Assembly (NCBI RefSeq): GCF_900105945.1
Contig: NZ_FNSO01000004.1
Span: forward strand, 5,332,001 to 5,396,000
From: Amycolatopsis tolypomycina
GTDB taxonomy: Bacteria > Actinomycetota > Actinomycetes > Mycobacteriales > Pseudonocardiaceae
Direction of reading: 5' to 3'
DNA length: 64,000 bases
Shown here in pieces: positions 17,348 through 26,742 of this stretch; the first letter of the stretch is position 1; each line of letters starts with the position of its first letter. A program made the translations under genes and the position numbers. Under the pieces are notes generated by a model that saw nothing but the letters and a program-made list of their open reading frames with translations, did not search any database and was not told the DNA's origin.

Positions 17348-18976
17348 TCAGCCGCAGTCACAGCAGGAACAGCAGTCACAGCAGTCGCAGTCGCAACCCC
17401 AGGCGTCGTGGGGTTTTCCGCTGAAGGGACCAGGGTAGGGGTCGCGGCAGCAGAACTGGCAGGTGCAGCACATGTAGGGGATGAGGGCGCAGCCGAGGAA
17501 GGCGTTGCGCTTCTTCGGGGGGACGGCGAATTTGGGGTACCAGAGGCCGCCGCCCTTGCCGTCGTACGGGCCGGATTTGCCGTGCTTCGGGTCCTTGGGG
17601 CCGCCGGGACCTCCGGGGTCGTCGGGGCCACCCGGGCCGCCAGGACCACCCGGGCCGCCGGGACCACCCGGGCCACCTGGGCCACCCGGGCCACCCGGGC
17701 CACCCGGGCCACCTGGGCCACCTGGGCCACCTGGGCCGCCCGGGCCGCGGCCGCCTGGGCCGTTCGGACCGCTTGGACCGCCCGGGCCACGTCCGCCGGG
17801 AGCGCCCGGCGGCGGAACCGGGCCCGGCGGCGGGAACCCGTGCGGCTGCGGAGCGCCCCAGCCGGGCGGAACTTGGTGCGGGTGCTGCTGCGGCGCCGGC
17901 CCGCGCCCGATCCACCCCGGCGGCGGCTCGTGCGGGTGCTGCTGCGGAGCGGGCCCCCGCCCGATCCACCCGGGCGGCGGCTGCTGCCCCACGGGACCGC
18001 CCGGCCACGAGCCGAGCTCGGGCGGCGTGCACTCGCTGCCCGGTTCGGAGGAGCCTTCCCCCGAGCTCAAGCCGTGGCTGTGGCTGTGGCTGTGGTCGTG
18101 GCCGGGCAGACCATGGCCGTGCAGGCCGTGGCCGAAGGCTCGCCGCACCGCTTGTCTCAACTCATGGACCAGCAGCGCGTGCACCAAAGCCGGCTCGGTG
18201 AACTCCGCCTCGCGCAACGCCAGCTCCACCCCCAGCACCGCGTCGTCGCACAGGCGGCGGGCCTCCTCCGGGTCCGTTCCCGTCGCCAGCAACGGGTTCC
18301 ACGCCCCCGCCGCCGCGTCCGCCGGGTAGTCCTCGACCGCGTCCAGCAGGTGTGCCACCCGGCCGAACAGGCGGCCCGCCTCCGCCAGGGCTTCGCGGTT
18401 GCCCGGTTTGCCCGCCAGCTCCGCCGTGCGGGCGAAGGCCGCCGCCGTGGCTCGCTCTGCCGGTTCCGTCGCGCACAGCGGCGAGTCGCCCTCGCGGACC
18501 GACGACTCCAGTGCGGCCTGGCCCTCGACCGCCTCCGTCAGCACCCTCGTGTCGAACCCGACCCGGCCGCCCGTGCGGCTGCCCTGCTCGGTCCAGCGGG
18601 CCGCGACGCGGCGGGCGGCCGCCGCCACCGGGCGCCTGCCGAACGCGCCGTCGCGGTCCTCGACGTGGTCGCCGACCTTCGCCGCCGCCAGCACGAGGGA
18701 CACCGCCGCCGCCAGCTGGGCTCCTTCGCCGCGGGCCACCGAGGCCGTCCGCATGCCGCGCAGGGGGCACGGACCCGCTTCGCGCCGGCCGTCCGCGCGG
18801 GGTGCCTGCGCCTCCACCAGGACGGAGATGATCAGGCCGTCGTAGTTGGTGACGACACGGGCGAGCTGGCCGTGTTCGTCACGCAGCGTCAGGCACAACC
18901 CGCACAGGTGCGCCATCCAGTCCGCGTGCAAGCCTTCGGCCAGCCGGTGCCGGCACGGCCTGATGATCCCGAACAT
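17348..18976 (-). CDS. DUF5685-type protein with collagen-like tract and Cys-rich tail
   Basis: A 542-residue protein. The N-terminal ~290 residues (MFGIIRPCRHRLAEGLHADW... CGLCLTLRDEHGQ) are an all-helical domain like DUF5685, with Cys pairs near the start. A His-rich stretch GHDHSHSHSHG follows. Next come two ~19-residue repeats containing PPPGWIGRGPAPQQHPH, a collagen-like Gly-Gly-Pro run of about 15 triplets, a short domain (WYPKFAVPPKKRNAFLGCAL), and a tail with about 17 cysteines (CCTCQFCC...CDCDCCDCCSCCDCG). No signal peptide is seen. The His and Cys clusters suggest metal binding, as inference only. Confidence 0.82.
   Translation of the reverse strand: MFGIIRPCRHRLAEGLHADWMAHLCGLCLTLRDEHGQLARVVTNYDGLIISVLVEAQAPRADGRREAGPCPLRGMRTASVARGEGAQLAAAVSLVLAAAKVGDHVEDRDGAFGRRPVAAAARRVAARWTEQGSRTGGRVGFDTRVLTEAVEGQAALESSVREGDSPLCATEPAERATAAAFARTAELAGKPGNREALAEAGRLFGRVAHLLDAVEDYPADAAAGAWNPLLATGTDPEEARRLCDDAVLGVELALREAEFTEPALVHALLVHELRQAVRRAFGHGLHGHGLPGHDHSHSHSHGLSSGEGSSEPGSECTPPELGSWPGGPVGQQPPPGWIGRGPAPQQHPHEPPPGWIGRGPAPQQHPHQVPPGWGAPQPHGFPPPGPVPPPGAPGGRGPGGPSGPNGPGGRGPGGPGGPGGPGGPGGPGGPGGPGGPGGPGGPGGPGGPGGPDDPGGPGGPKDPKHGKSGPYDGKGGGLWYPKFAVPPKKRNAFLGCALIPYMCCTCQFCCRDPYPGPFSGKPHDAWGCDCDCCDCCSCCDCG
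17615..17756. repeat. Nine-base tandem repeat encoding Gly-Gly-Pro triplets
   Basis: A run of GGGCCACCC/GGGCCGCCC-type 9-mers inside the DUF5685-type gene. On the minus strand it encodes consecutive Gly-Pro-Gly triplets. The near-identity of the units suggests recent expansion and length polymorphism. It is not a CRISPR array: the units are contiguous and in frame. Confidence 0.85.
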
Positions 18977-19076
18977 CGCCCGTTCCCCCTCGTTCGTCCG
19001 GCGCACCCTAGCCCGAACGTGTGACGGCCGTGGCGGGAGTGCGCGTTTCGTGACCGGCCCGGCAAGGATGACCGGC

Positions 19077-19595
19077 ATGGCCGCTCCGCACCCCCCGAAG
19101 GTCGAGGTCTTCGACCCCGCCGCGCGCTCGAACACCGACCCGAAGGGCATCCGGCGGGAGGTCGAGGAGTTCCGCCAGGAGCCGTTCGGCCTCTACCTCG
19201 CCCGCCCGACGCCGGGCCGCGCGCAGTTCCACTACCTCGAGTCGTGGCTGCTGCCCGGGCTCGGCCTGCGCCTGACCGACTTCTGGTTCTCCCCCGGCCA
19301 CGAACGCGACCAGGACTTCTACCTCGACGTCGTCCGCGTCCACCGCGACGGCCCGCGCTGGGTCGCCACCGACCTCTACGTCGACATCGTGCTCAAGGAC
19401 AAGCTCTCCCTGCGGGTGATCGACACCGACGAGCTCCTGGAGGCCGTCGAAGCGGGCCTGGTCACCGCCGAAGAGGCCGAGTACGCGCTGAAGACCACCT
19501 ACGCCGCCGTCGAGGGGCTGGCCGCGCACGGCTACGACCTCGCCGCCTGGCTGGCCACCCGCGACATCGCGCTGACCTGGCGGCGCCACCCCTGA
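19077..19595 (+). CDS. DUF402 domain-containing protein
   Basis: A 172-residue DUF402 (FomD/FAU-1-like) protein: WLLPGLGLRLTDFWFSPGHERDQDFYLDVV and WVATDLYVDIVLKD match the conserved core, where paired Asp residues bind metal in characterised nucleoside phosphatases. The ATG at 19,077 has an AAGGA about 8 bases upstream; the ATG at 19,068 is also possible. It is divergent from the DUF5685-type gene. A second DUF402 protein occurs in the cluster near 60 kb. Substrate unknown. Confidence 0.83.
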   Translation: MAAPHPPKVEVFDPAARSNTDPKGIRREVEEFRQEPFGLYLARPTPGRAQFHYLESWLLPGLGLRLTDFWFSPGHERDQDFYLDVVRVHRDGPRWVATDLYVDIVLKDKLSLRVIDTDELLEAVEAGLVTAEEAEYALKTTYAAVEGLAAHGYDLAAWLATRDIALTWRRHP

Positions 19596-19611
19596 CCCCG
19601 GCGGCGCCGAA

Positions 19612-19630
19612 CCCGCACGTAGGGTGCGGG
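19612..19630 (+). promoter_or_regulatory. Hairpin overlapping a TAGGGT -10-like element upstream of the GT39 gene
   Basis: CCCGCAC and GTGCGGG form a 7-bp stem with a five-base loop. The loop and 3' arm contain TAGGGT (19,620-19,625), a good actinomycete -10 match about 37 bases before the downstream ATG. It may be a promoter, a weak terminator for the DUF402 gene, or both. Confidence 0.35.
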
Positions 19631-19661
19631 AAGACCGGCGCCGACGAGGAACAGGAGCACG

Positions 19662-21170
19662 ATGGACGCCGTGGCCACGGCCCCCGACCAGGCGAAAACC
19701 GCCCTCGCCCCGTTCGCCCGGCGCCCGGTCCTGCTGCTCGCGGCGGGCACGGCCACCGCGCTGCTGCTCACCGCCGGCCGCTACGGCTACTTCGGCGACG
19801 AGCTGTACTTCCTCGCCGCCGGCAAGCACCTGGCCTGGGGTTACGCCGACCAGCCGCCGCTCGTGCCCGCCCTCGCCTGGGCGATGAACACCCTCGCTCC
19901 CGGCTCCCTGGTCGTCTTCCGGCTGCCCGCGATCGCCGCGACCGCGGCCGGTGTGGTCGTCACCGCGCTGATCGCCCGCGAACTCGGCGGGCAGCGCAAG
20001 GCGCAGGCCCGCGCCGCGGCGGCGTACGCGATCTGCGGGCAGTTCGTCGGCAGCGGCCACTACCTCGCGACCTCGACGATCGACCCGCTGCTGTGGACGC
20101 TCGTGCTGTGGCTGCTGGTCCGCTGGGTCCGCACCCGCGACGACGCGCTGCTGGTCTGGCTCGGCGTCGTGACGGCGGTCGCGCTCAACGGCAAGCTGCT
20201 CATCGCCGCGTTCTGGGTGGTGGCCGGGCTCGCGGTGCTCGTGTTCGGGCCGCGTGACCTGCTGCGCCGCCCGAAGCTGTGGCTCGGCGCCCTGATCGCC
20301 GCCGGCTCCCTGGTCCCCACGCTGCTCTGGCAGCGCGCGAACGGCTGGCCGCAGCTCGGCATGGGCGACGCGGTCGGCGCCGAGGTCGACGCGGCGGGCG
20401 GCCGGGCGAGCTTCGTCCCGAACCTGCTGGCCGGCGCCGGCTGGGTGATCGGCGCGCTCGGCGTGCTCTACGGCCTCGCCGTGCTGCTGGGCAGCAGGCA
20501 GCTGCGGCCGTACCGGTTCCTCGGCTGGACGGCGCTGGGAGTCGCCGCGGTCTTCCTGGTCGCGAACGGGCGGTACTACTACGCGGCCGGGATGTTCGGC
20601 GTGCTGTGGGCGGCCGCCGCGGTGCACGTCGAAGCGCGGGAGCCCGCTCGCTGGTGGCGGTGGGTGCCGACCTGGCCGGTGTTCGTCGTGTCCGCCCTGT
20701 TCAGCCTGCCGTTCACGCTCCCGGTCTGGCCCGCGCACTGGCTCGTCGAGCACCCGGGCGCGCCGCGGCCCGCGTACGCGGCCGAAGAGATCGGCTGGCC
20801 GGACCTCGCCGCCGACGTCGCCGCCCTGTACCGGACGGCGCCGCCGGACACCGCGATCGTCACCGGCGGGTACTGGCAGGCGGGCGCGCTCGACCGGTAC
20901 GGGTCCGAGCGCGGCCTACCCGAGGCCGCCAGCCCCAGCCGCGGATTCTGGTACTTCGGCCGCCCGGCCGACGACACCCGCAACGTGCTCTTCGTCGGCT
21001 ACGACCCGGCGAAGATCGCGAAGCACTTCGGCGCCGCGAGGATCGTCGGGCAGGTCGGCAACCGGCTCGGGATCCGCAACGCGAGCGAGCACATGCCCGT
21101 CTGGCTGCTCACCGACCGGACCGGGAGCTGGGCCGAGGTCTGGCCGCAGCTCAAGGACATGCGCGCCTAG
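19662..21170 (+). CDS. Family 39 (ArnT/PMT-like) membrane glycosyltransferase
   Basis: A 502-residue polytopic membrane protein with about ten helices and a hydrophilic C-terminal domain. The first loop reads [29 protein letters not shown]. It contains the Asp-Glu pair and basic residues typical of GT-C enzymes that use polyprenyl-phosphate sugars. Acceptor and sugar are unknown; cell-envelope glycan or protein mannosylation is the usual role. The ATG follows AGGAGCACG. A related membrane gene sits near coaE/uvrB in mycobacteria as I recall, so this is probably core. Confidence 0.88.
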   Translation: MDAVATAPDQAKTALAPFARRPVLLLAAGTATALLLTAGRYGYFGDELYFLAAGKHLAWGYADQPPLVPALAWAMNTLAPGSLVVFRLPAIAATAAGVVVTALIARELGGQRKAQARAAAAYAICGQFVGSGHYLATSTIDPLLWTLVLWLLVRWVRTRDDALLVWLGVVTAVALNGKLLIAAFWVVAGLAVLVFGPRDLLRRPKLWLGALIAAGSLVPTLLWQRANGWPQLGMGDAVGAEVDAAGGRASFVPNLLAGAGWVIGALGVLYGLAVLLGSRQLRPYRFLGWTALGVAAVFLVANGRYYYAAGMFGVLWAAAAVHVEAREPARWWRWVPTWPVFVVSALFSLPFTLPVWPAHWLVEHPGAPRPAYAAEEIGWPDLAADVAALYRTAPPDTAIVTGGYWQAGALDRYGSERGLPEAASPSRGFWYFGRPADDTRNVLFVGYDPAKIAKHFGAARIVGQVGNRLGIRNASEHMPVWLLTDRTGSWAEVWPQLKDMRA

Positions 21171-22351
21171 GGCGTCCAGCCGGTGGCCGCCGCCCACTTC
21201 TCCGCGCGGGCGAACACCCCGTTGACCCACTCCTGCTTCTCGTCGGCGTAGGCCGCGACGTTCCCATCGGCGGCGTGCGCCTCGGCCAGCCGCAGCTTGA
21301 CGTCGCGGTAGTCGTCGCGCTCGTCCGGGTTCACCCGCAGGAAGTCGCGGAAGAGCAGGGCGAGCCGCCACGCGGGCGTCTCCTGCGAGCGGACGTGCAG
21401 GTTCACCGCCCGCTTCGGGTCGGCGCCGACGTGCAGGCGTTTGGGCCACGTGCCGTCGCCGTCGAGGGCGTCGTCCCACCAGTCCCCGGCCAGCCGCGGG
21501 AACCCGGCGTCGGCCAGCAGCTCCCGCAGCGTGTCCGCGTCGTCCAAAGTGGACACCGTGAGCTGCAGGTCGACGACGTCCTTGGCGGGCAGGCCGGGCA
21601 CCGCCGTCGAGCCGATGTGGTCGGCACGGAGCGCCAGCCCGCCCGCCGCCGCGCGGACCCGGGCCAGCACCCGCTCGGCCTGGACGGGCCAGGTGAGGTC
21701 GTAGCCGGCGATCTTCGGCGACACCGGCGGCCGCGGCCGGCGCAGCCGGACGTTCGCCTCGAACGGCACCAGCCGGTCCGCCCACAGCGCGTCGACCTCG
21801 GCCAGCACGGCGTCCTCGGCGCCGCCGTTGTCCAGCCAGACGTCCGCGACGGCGCGGCGCTGCTCGGTGCTCGCCTGCGCCCGGATCCGCGCCCGCGCGT
21901 CCTCCTCGGCCATCCCGCGCGCCGACACCAGCCGCCGGACCCGCACCTCGACCGGCGCGTCGACCACCACGACCAGGTGGTAGGCCGTCGCGAGAGCGTT
22001 CTCGACCAGCAGCGGGATGTCGTGGACGACGATCGCGTCCGGCTTCGCGGCCGCCATCAGCTCCCCGGTGCGGGCGCCGACGAGCGGGTGCACGATCGCG
22101 TTCAGCCGGCGCCGCGACTCGTCGTCGGCGAACGCCTTCGCGGCGAGCACCGGCCGGTCCAGCGAGCCGTCCGCGGCGAGGATCTCGGGACCGAACTCCG
22201 CGACCAGCCGGGCGAGCCCCTCGGTCCCGGGCTCGACCACCTCGCGGGCGATCCGGTCGGAGTCCACCAGCACGGCACCGTGTTCGGCGAGCCGGCGCGC
22301 CACGGTCGACTTCCCGGCCCCGATCCCACCCGTCAACCCCACACGCAACAT
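21167..22351 (-). CDS. coaE: Dephospho-CoA kinase fused to a GrpB (UPF0157) domain
   Basis: A 394-residue protein. Residues ~1-200 are CoaE, which phosphorylates dephospho-CoA at the ribose 3'-OH in the last step of CoA synthesis: P-loop [43 protein letters not shown]. Residues ~215-394 are a GrpB nucleotidyltransferase-like domain with the signature [20 protein letters not shown]. The same fusion is known in actinobacteria. The ATG at 22,351 is chosen because MLRVGLTGG places the P-loop correctly. It converges on the GT39 gene with a 4-base overlap. Confidence 0.95.
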   Translation of the reverse strand: MLRVGLTGGIGAGKSTVARRLAEHGAVLVDSDRIAREVVEPGTEGLARLVAEFGPEILAADGSLDRPVLAAKAFADDESRRRLNAIVHPLVGARTGELMAAAKPDAIVVHDIPLLVENALATAYHLVVVVDAPVEVRVRRLVSARGMAEEDARARIRAQASTEQRRAVADVWLDNGGAEDAVLAEVDALWADRLVPFEANVRLRRPRPPVSPKIAGYDLTWPVQAERVLARVRAAAGGLALRADHIGSTAVPGLPAKDVVDLQLTVSTLDDADTLRELLADAGFPRLAGDWWDDALDGDGTWPKRLHVGADPKRAVNLHVRSQETPAWRLALLFRDFLRVNPDERDDYRDVKLRLAEAHAADGNVAAYADEKQEWVNGVFARAEKWAAATGWTP

Positions 22352-22472
22352 GCCGATCACCCTAGTCACGCGCGTGACTCAACCGATATCCGGACACGCC
22401 GCGTTGGTTACCCACATCGACCCACGCGGGTGCGTACGGTGCGCGCGACAGCGTCGCCCACGCGGAGGAACG

Positions 22473-22718
22473 ATGGCGGACAGCAAGCACGCCGGGAGGC
22501 ACCGGCTCGGCACGCCGGGGCTGGTGCACTGCCTTGTCCACCGCCCGGTGGCCGAGGCGCTGGCCGGCTACCAGCGCCCTTGGCTGAGCACGCTGCTGGT
22601 CCCGGCCAAGCACAGCTTCGCCGGCCTCCGCCGCAAGGCCCGCGTGGCCGCCCTCGAGCGCATCTGGGTCCCGACGGTCGGCCCGCGGCCGGCCGCGGTG
22701 ACCGTGCGCGCCGCCTGA
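22473..22718 (+). CDS. Hypothetical small basic protein
   Basis: An 81-residue protein with an excellent GGAGGAA ribosome binding site 6 bases before ATG. It is rich in Arg, His and Pro (MADSKHAGRHRLGTPGLVHC...LVHRPVAEALAGYQRPWLS). No domain recognised and no membrane segment. It is divergent from coaE. Confidence 0.55.
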   Translation: MADSKHAGRHRLGTPGLVHCLVHRPVAEALAGYQRPWLSTLLVPAKHSFAGLRRKARVAALERIWVPTVGPRPAAVTVRAA

Positions 22719-22725
22719 CCCAGTG

Positions 22726-23223
22726 TCAACCGAGGCTTCGCCTCGGGCCGGGGGCTTCGCCACCCGGGCCCCCTTGAAAGCGGCCGATTCCCCGCGTTTC
22801 GATCGCGATCTCCGACGACAGCGTCCGGTGCACCGGGCACTTGTCGGCGATGAGCATGAGCTTGGCGCGCTGCTCGTCGTCGAGGTCGCCTTCGAGCTCG
22901 ATCTCGCGGGTGATCCGGCTGAGCAGGCCGCGCTCGGTTTCGCACCGCGCGCAGTCTTCGGCGTGGATGCGGTCGTGGCGCAGCCGGATGGTCGCCCTGG
23001 TCAGCGGGATGCCCTTGCGGTCGGCGTACATCCGCAGCGTGATGGCCGTGCACGAACCCAGTGACGCGAGGAGCAGCTCGTACGGGTTCGGGCCGGCGTC
23101 GGCGCCCCCGACCGCGACCGGCTCGTCGACGAGCAGCGTGTGGGTCGCCGTGGTGACCTGCTGTGTGTAGGTGCCGTCGCCACTCGCGGTGACGACGACG
23201 GTGCCGGGCTCGGGGTGATCCAT
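22726..23223 (-). CDS. OsmC/Ohr family peroxiredoxin-like protein
   Basis: A 165-residue OsmC-family protein. The two reactive cysteines expected for thiol peroxidase activity are in LGSCTAITLRMYADR and ADKCPVHRTLSSE. The GANPYELLLASLGSC-like segment appears as AGPNPYELLLASLG. It would reduce organic hydroperoxides in the cytoplasm. The gene is divergent from the TetR gene, so that regulator may control it. The C-terminal ~15 residues (GGPGGEAPGPRRSLG) run over a hairpin and may be non-essential. Confidence 0.9.
   Translation of the reverse strand: MDHPEPGTVVVTASGDGTYTQQVTTATHTLLVDEPVAVGGADAGPNPYELLLASLGSCTAITLRMYADRKGIPLTRATIRLRHDRIHAEDCARCETERGLLSRITREIELEGDLDDEQRAKLMLIADKCPVHRTLSSEIAIETRGIGRFQGGPGGEAPGPRRSLG
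22730..22746. terminator. Hairpin between the small ORF and the OsmC gene
   Basis: CCGAGGC-TTC-GCCTCGG is a perfect 7-bp stem with a 3-base loop. It begins 11 bases after the small ORF stop and overlaps the last OsmC codons. This is typical of a shared terminator between convergent genes. Confidence 0.55.
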
Positions 23224-23365
23224 CCGCGTGCAGTCCTCTCGGCGCGCGTCACCGACGATCCGGACATCCGGAACATTCCCAAGACGCGGCGGATATCGTA
23301 TCTTCTGCTGCGGGTGGGTCACCCGGACGCCGCCCTGCGCCCGGCTGCCGCAAAGGGGGTGCGCC

Positions 23366-24001
23366 GTGGCTACCAGGCACTTGCCGATGCGCCCGGCCGA
23401 TCAAGGCGGCCGCGAGCGCTTTCTCGACGCGGCGCTGTCGGTGCTCGTGGACCGCGGGGTCCCCGGGCTGACCGTCCGCGGCGTGGCCGAGGCGGCCGGC
23501 GCGTCGACGCTCTCGGTCTACGCCCGCTTCGGCGGCCGCGCGGGCCTGCTCGACGCCCTGTACGAGCGCACGTTCGACTCGCTGCGGGAACTGCTGGAGG
23601 GGCTGCCGCCGTCGACTCGGGACGGCCTCGCGGACCTGCTGCACCTCGCGCTGGAGTACCGGCGGTTCGCCCGCGAGAACCCGACCCGCTACGCGCTGAT
23701 GTTCGAGCGCCCGGTGCCGGACTTCGACCCGGACCCAGGCCTGCGGTCGGCGGTGCTGCGGACGACGTTCACGCTGTTCATCACCCGGGTCCAGCGGGTG
23801 TGCCCGCCGGGCACGGACGCCCGCTCGGCCGCGTACCAGCTGTGGACGGCGATGCACGGGCTGGTCGGCGCGGAGCTGATGATGGCCTCGCGGCGGCCGT
23901 TGCCGGACTGGTTCATCCCACCGACCGACGAGGCCAACGAGGCCATGTACCGCGACGGCGTCACCGCCATGATGGCCGGACTCGGCCTGCGCAACCACTG
24001 A
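23366..24001 (+). CDS. TetR family transcriptional regulator
   Basis: A 211-residue TetR protein. The N-terminal HTH is GLTVRGVAEAAGASTLSVYARFGGRAGLLDALYE, with the usual Y-x-x-F recognition end. The C-terminal part resembles TetR_C_33-type ligand domains (YRRFARENPTRYALMF, ...LWTAMHGLVGAELMM). The GTG at 23,366 follows AAAGGGGGTGCGCC. The 140-base divergent spacer with the OsmC gene contains TCCGGACATCCGGA, a candidate operator at about 23,259-23,272. Redox control of the OsmC gene is inferred. Confidence 0.9.
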   Translation: MATRHLPMRPADQGGRERFLDAALSVLVDRGVPGLTVRGVAEAAGASTLSVYARFGGRAGLLDALYERTFDSLRELLEGLPPSTRDGLADLLHLALEYRRFARENPTRYALMFERPVPDFDPDPGLRSAVLRTTFTLFITRVQRVCPPGTDARSAAYQLWTAMHGLVGAELMMASRRPLPDWFIPPTDEANEAMYRDGVTAMMAGLGLRNH

Positions 24002-24018
24002 CCACGGCAAACGCGAAG

Positions 24019-24047
24019 AACCCCCGGCCCACGAGGGGCCGGGGGTT
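24019..24047. terminator. Strong bidirectional terminator between tetR and rpsA
   Basis: AACCCCCGGCCC and GGGCCGGGGGTT form a perfect 12-bp stem around a short ACGAG-type loop, with A/T ends on both sides. It sits between the convergent TetR and rpsA stops and can serve both. Confidence 0.85.
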
Positions 24048-24071
24048 CAGCTCAGCTCAGAGAGCTAGTGC

Positions 24072-25571
24072 TCACGCACCGCCGGAGAGCTTCTCGCGGA
24101 GCGCCGCGAGCTGCTCGTCGGAGGCGAGGGTGCCACCGCTGCTCTTGGAGTCGGCCGGGGCCGAGCCCGAGGTGTAGCTTTCCGCGCCACCCTCGATGCC
24201 GGTCGCCGCGTCCGCCGCCGCTTCGGCGTCGGCCTCGACGGCCTTCTGGACCTGCTTCATGTGGGCCTCGTAACGAGTGTGCGCCTCGGCGTACTGGCGC
24301 TCCCACTCCTCACGCTGCTTGTCGAAGCCTTCCTGCCACTCCTGGGTGTCCGGGTCGAAGCCTTCGGGGTAGATGTAGTTGCCCTCGGCGTCGTACTCGG
24401 CGGCCATGCCGTACTGGGTCGGGTCGAACTCGGTGTCCGGCGTGACACCCTCGTTCGCCTGCTTCAGCGACAGCGAGATGCGACGGCGCTCGAGGTCGAT
24501 GTCGATGACCTTGACCATGACGTCGCCGTTGACCTGGACGACCTGCTCCGGGATCTCCACGTGGCGCTCGGCCAGCTCGGAGATGTGGACCAGGCCCTCG
24601 ATGCCCTCTTCGACGCGCACGAACGCACCGAACGGAACCAGCTTGGTGACCTTGCCCGGCACGATCTGGCCGATCGCGTGGGTGCGGGCGAACTGGCGCC
24701 ACGGGTCTTCCTGGGTCGCCTTCAGCGACAGCGAGACGCGCTCGCGGTCCATGTCGACGTCCAGAACCTCGACCGTGACCTCCTGGCCGACCTCGACGAC
24801 CTCGGACGGGTGGTCGATGTGCTTCCAGGACAGCTCGGAGACGTGCACCAGGCCGTCGACGCCACCCAGGTCCACGAAGGCACCGAAGTTGACGATGGAC
24901 GACACGACGCCCTTGCGGACCTGGCCCTTGGCGAGCGCGTTGAGGAACTCGCTGCGCACCTCGGACTGGGTCTGCTCCAGGTAGGCGCGGCGGGACAGGA
25001 CCACGTTGTTGCGGTTCTTGTCCAGCTCGATGATCTTCGCCTCGAGCTCGCGGCCGACGTACGGCTGCAGGTCGCGCACGCGGCGCATCTCGACCAGGGA
25101 CGCGGGGAGGAAGCCGCGCAGGCCGATGTCCAGGATGAGGCCGCCCTTGACGACCTCGATGACGGTGCCCTTGACGGGCTCGTCCTTCTCCTTGAGCTCC
25201 TCGATCGTGCCCCAGGCGCGCTCGTACTGCGCACGCTTCTTGGACAGGATCAGACGGCCTTCCTTGTCCTCCTTCTGGAGGACCAGGGCTTCGACCTCAT
25301 CGCCGACGGTGACAACCTCAGCCGGGTCGACATCGTGCTTGATGGAGAGCTCACGCGAGGGGATGACACCCTCGGTCTTGTAGCCGATGTCGAGCAGGAC
25401 CTCGTCGCGGTCGACCTTGACGATGGTGCCCTCGACGATGTCGCCATCGTTGAAGTACTTGATCGTCTTGTCGATCGCCGCGAGGAAGTCTTCCTCCGAC
25501 CCGATGTCGTTGATGGCGACCTGCTGGGGCCCGGTGGGGGCGGTCGGGGCGGTGGCGGTGTCGGTGGTCAT
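24072..25571 (-). CDS. rpsA: 30S ribosomal protein S1
   Basis: A 499-residue S1 protein, the mRNA-binding component of the small subunit. Four S1 OB-fold repeats are visible at about residues 40-115, 130-195, 215-285 and 300-372 (DGDIVEGTIVKVDRDEVLLDIG; KGTVIEVVKGGLILDIG; RKGVVSSIVNFGAFVDLG; PGKVTKLVPFGAFVRV). An acidic Gln/Glu-rich C-terminal tail follows, as in mycobacterial S1. The ATG (MTTDTATAPT) lies about 180 bases after a good promoter, so the mRNA has a long leader. Base usage is less GC-extreme than its neighbours, as for a highly expressed gene. Confidence 0.98.
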   Translation of the reverse strand: MTTDTATAPTAPTGPQQVAINDIGSEEDFLAAIDKTIKYFNDGDIVEGTIVKVDRDEVLLDIGYKTEGVIPSRELSIKHDVDPAEVVTVGDEVEALVLQKEDKEGRLILSKKRAQYERAWGTIEELKEKDEPVKGTVIEVVKGGLILDIGLRGFLPASLVEMRRVRDLQPYVGRELEAKIIELDKNRNNVVLSRRAYLEQTQSEVRSEFLNALAKGQVRKGVVSSIVNFGAFVDLGGVDGLVHVSELSWKHIDHPSEVVEVGQEVTVEVLDVDMDRERVSLSLKATQEDPWRQFARTHAIGQIVPGKVTKLVPFGAFVRVEEGIEGLVHISELAERHVEIPEQVVQVNGDVMVKVIDIDLERRRISLSLKQANEGVTPDTEFDPTQYGMAAEYDAEGNYIYPEGFDPDTQEWQEGFDKQREEWERQYAEAHTRYEAHMKQVQKAVEADAEAAADAATGIEGGAESYTSGSAPADSKSSGGTLASDEQLAALREKLSGGA

Positions 25572-25759
25572 TAGGCGGGTTGCTCCGGTGGATGGGAATC
25601 GAGGGTTGGCAGTTGTCGGCGCCATGGGCGGCATGCGACGACCCTGCAAGCAAACGTCCACCAGTGAACGACCGCGGCATGACCCCGCATACGGTGCGCG
25701 ACCCGAGTCCCAACCAGAAGCTGAGCGGAAGGCAGCGCGAACCCACTGCGCTAACACTT

Positions 25760-25789
25760 ATCCTACGCGGCAGCCGCTAGGCGGCACAA
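25760..25789 (-). promoter_or_regulatory. Predicted rpsA promoter
   Basis: On the minus strand TTGTGC (25,784-25,789) and TAGGAT (25,760-25,765) are separated by 18 bases. This is a good sigma-A-type match. Transcription would start near 25,753, giving a leader of about 180 bases before the rpsA ATG. The rest of the 320-base gap to the methyltransferase gene shows no other gene. Confidence 0.6.
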
Positions 25790-25890
25790 TCAGGGTCCCC
25801 CTGGCTCGCTAAGGTCCTCGCGGAAGCAAACCGCACGCACGAGGACGCAGGTGGCGCAGGTGAGCCGCCACCGGGACCGGAGACCCCATC

Positions 25891-26742
25891 ATGCCACCGG
25901 AGCAGGCGCCCGCGCCGGGGCGCCACGACGCCGCCGAGCACCGGCTGGGCACCGCGGCCGTCGCCTACCGCGAGGTCGGCGGCGCCGAAGCCGCGGCGGC
26001 CAACCTCGCCTGGTGGGACGCCGACGCCGACGACTACCAGGCCGAGCACGGCGGGTTCCTCGGCGACGCCGACTTCGTCTGGTGCCCGGAGGGCGTCCGG
26101 GAGGCCGAGGCGCGGCTGCTCGGCGACGTCCGGGGCAAGCGCGTGCTCGAGGTCGGCTGCGGGCAGGCCGCCTGCGCGCGCTGGCTGGCCGCCGCGGGTG
26201 CCCACGCCGTCGCGACCGACCTGTCGGCAGGCATGCTGCGCCACGCCCGCGCGGGCAACGCGCGCACCGGGCTCGACGTCCCGCTGGTGCAGGCCAACGC
26301 CGAGCACCTGCCGCTCGCCTCGGGCAGCTTCGACGCCGCCTGCTCGGCCTTCGGCGCGATCCCGTTCGTGGCCTCGGTCGACGCGGTCTTCGCCGAGGTG
26401 CACCGGGTGCTGCGGCCGGGCGCGCCGTGGGTGTTCTCGGTGACGCACCCGATGCGGTGGATCTTCCCGGACGACCCGGGCCCGCAGGGGCTCACCGTCA
26501 CCCAGCCGTACTTCGACCGCACGCCGTACGTCGAGGTCGACGACGAGGGCACCGCCACCTACGTCGAGTACCACCACACCCTCGGCGACTACGTGCGCGC
26601 GCTGGCCGCGGCCGGGTTCACCCTCACCGACCTGGTCGAGCCCGAGTGGCCGGCCGGGCACACCCGCGTGTGGGGCCAGTGGAGCCCGCTGCGCGGCAAG
26701 CTGTTCCCGGGCACCGCCATCTTCCGCACGCACCGCTCGTGA
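25891..26742 (+). CDS. Class I SAM-dependent methyltransferase
   Basis: A 283-residue Rossmann-fold methyltransferase. Motif I is KRVLEVGCGQAACARWLA near residues 80-97, the acidic loop is ATDLSAGML, and motif IV is SFDAACSAFGAIPF. A WWDADADDYQAEHGGFL segment near the N-terminus resembles family members in Mycobacterium. Substrate unknown. The ATG is preceded by GGAGACCCCATC; an upstream in-frame-looking GTG is less likely. Its stop overlaps the GTG of the following GNAT gene region (CGTGAC), indicating coupling. Confidence 0.88.
   Translation: MPPEQAPAPGRHDAAEHRLGTAAVAYREVGGAEAAAANLAWWDADADDYQAEHGGFLGDADFVWCPEGVREAEARLLGDVRGKRVLEVGCGQAACARWLAAAGAHAVATDLSAGMLRHARAGNARTGLDVPLVQANAEHLPLASGSFDAACSAFGAIPFVASVDAVFAEVHRVLRPGAPWVFSVTHPMRWIFPDDPGPQGLTVTQPYFDRTPYVEVDDEGTATYVEYHHTLGDYVRALAAAGFTLTDLVEPEWPAGHTRVWGQWSPLRGKLFPGTAIFRTHRS

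Noticed and set aside
17615..17756. Repeat array resembling CRISPR at first sight
   Set aside because: Units are nine bases, contiguous and in frame within a coding region, with no spacers and no cas genes anywhere in the window.
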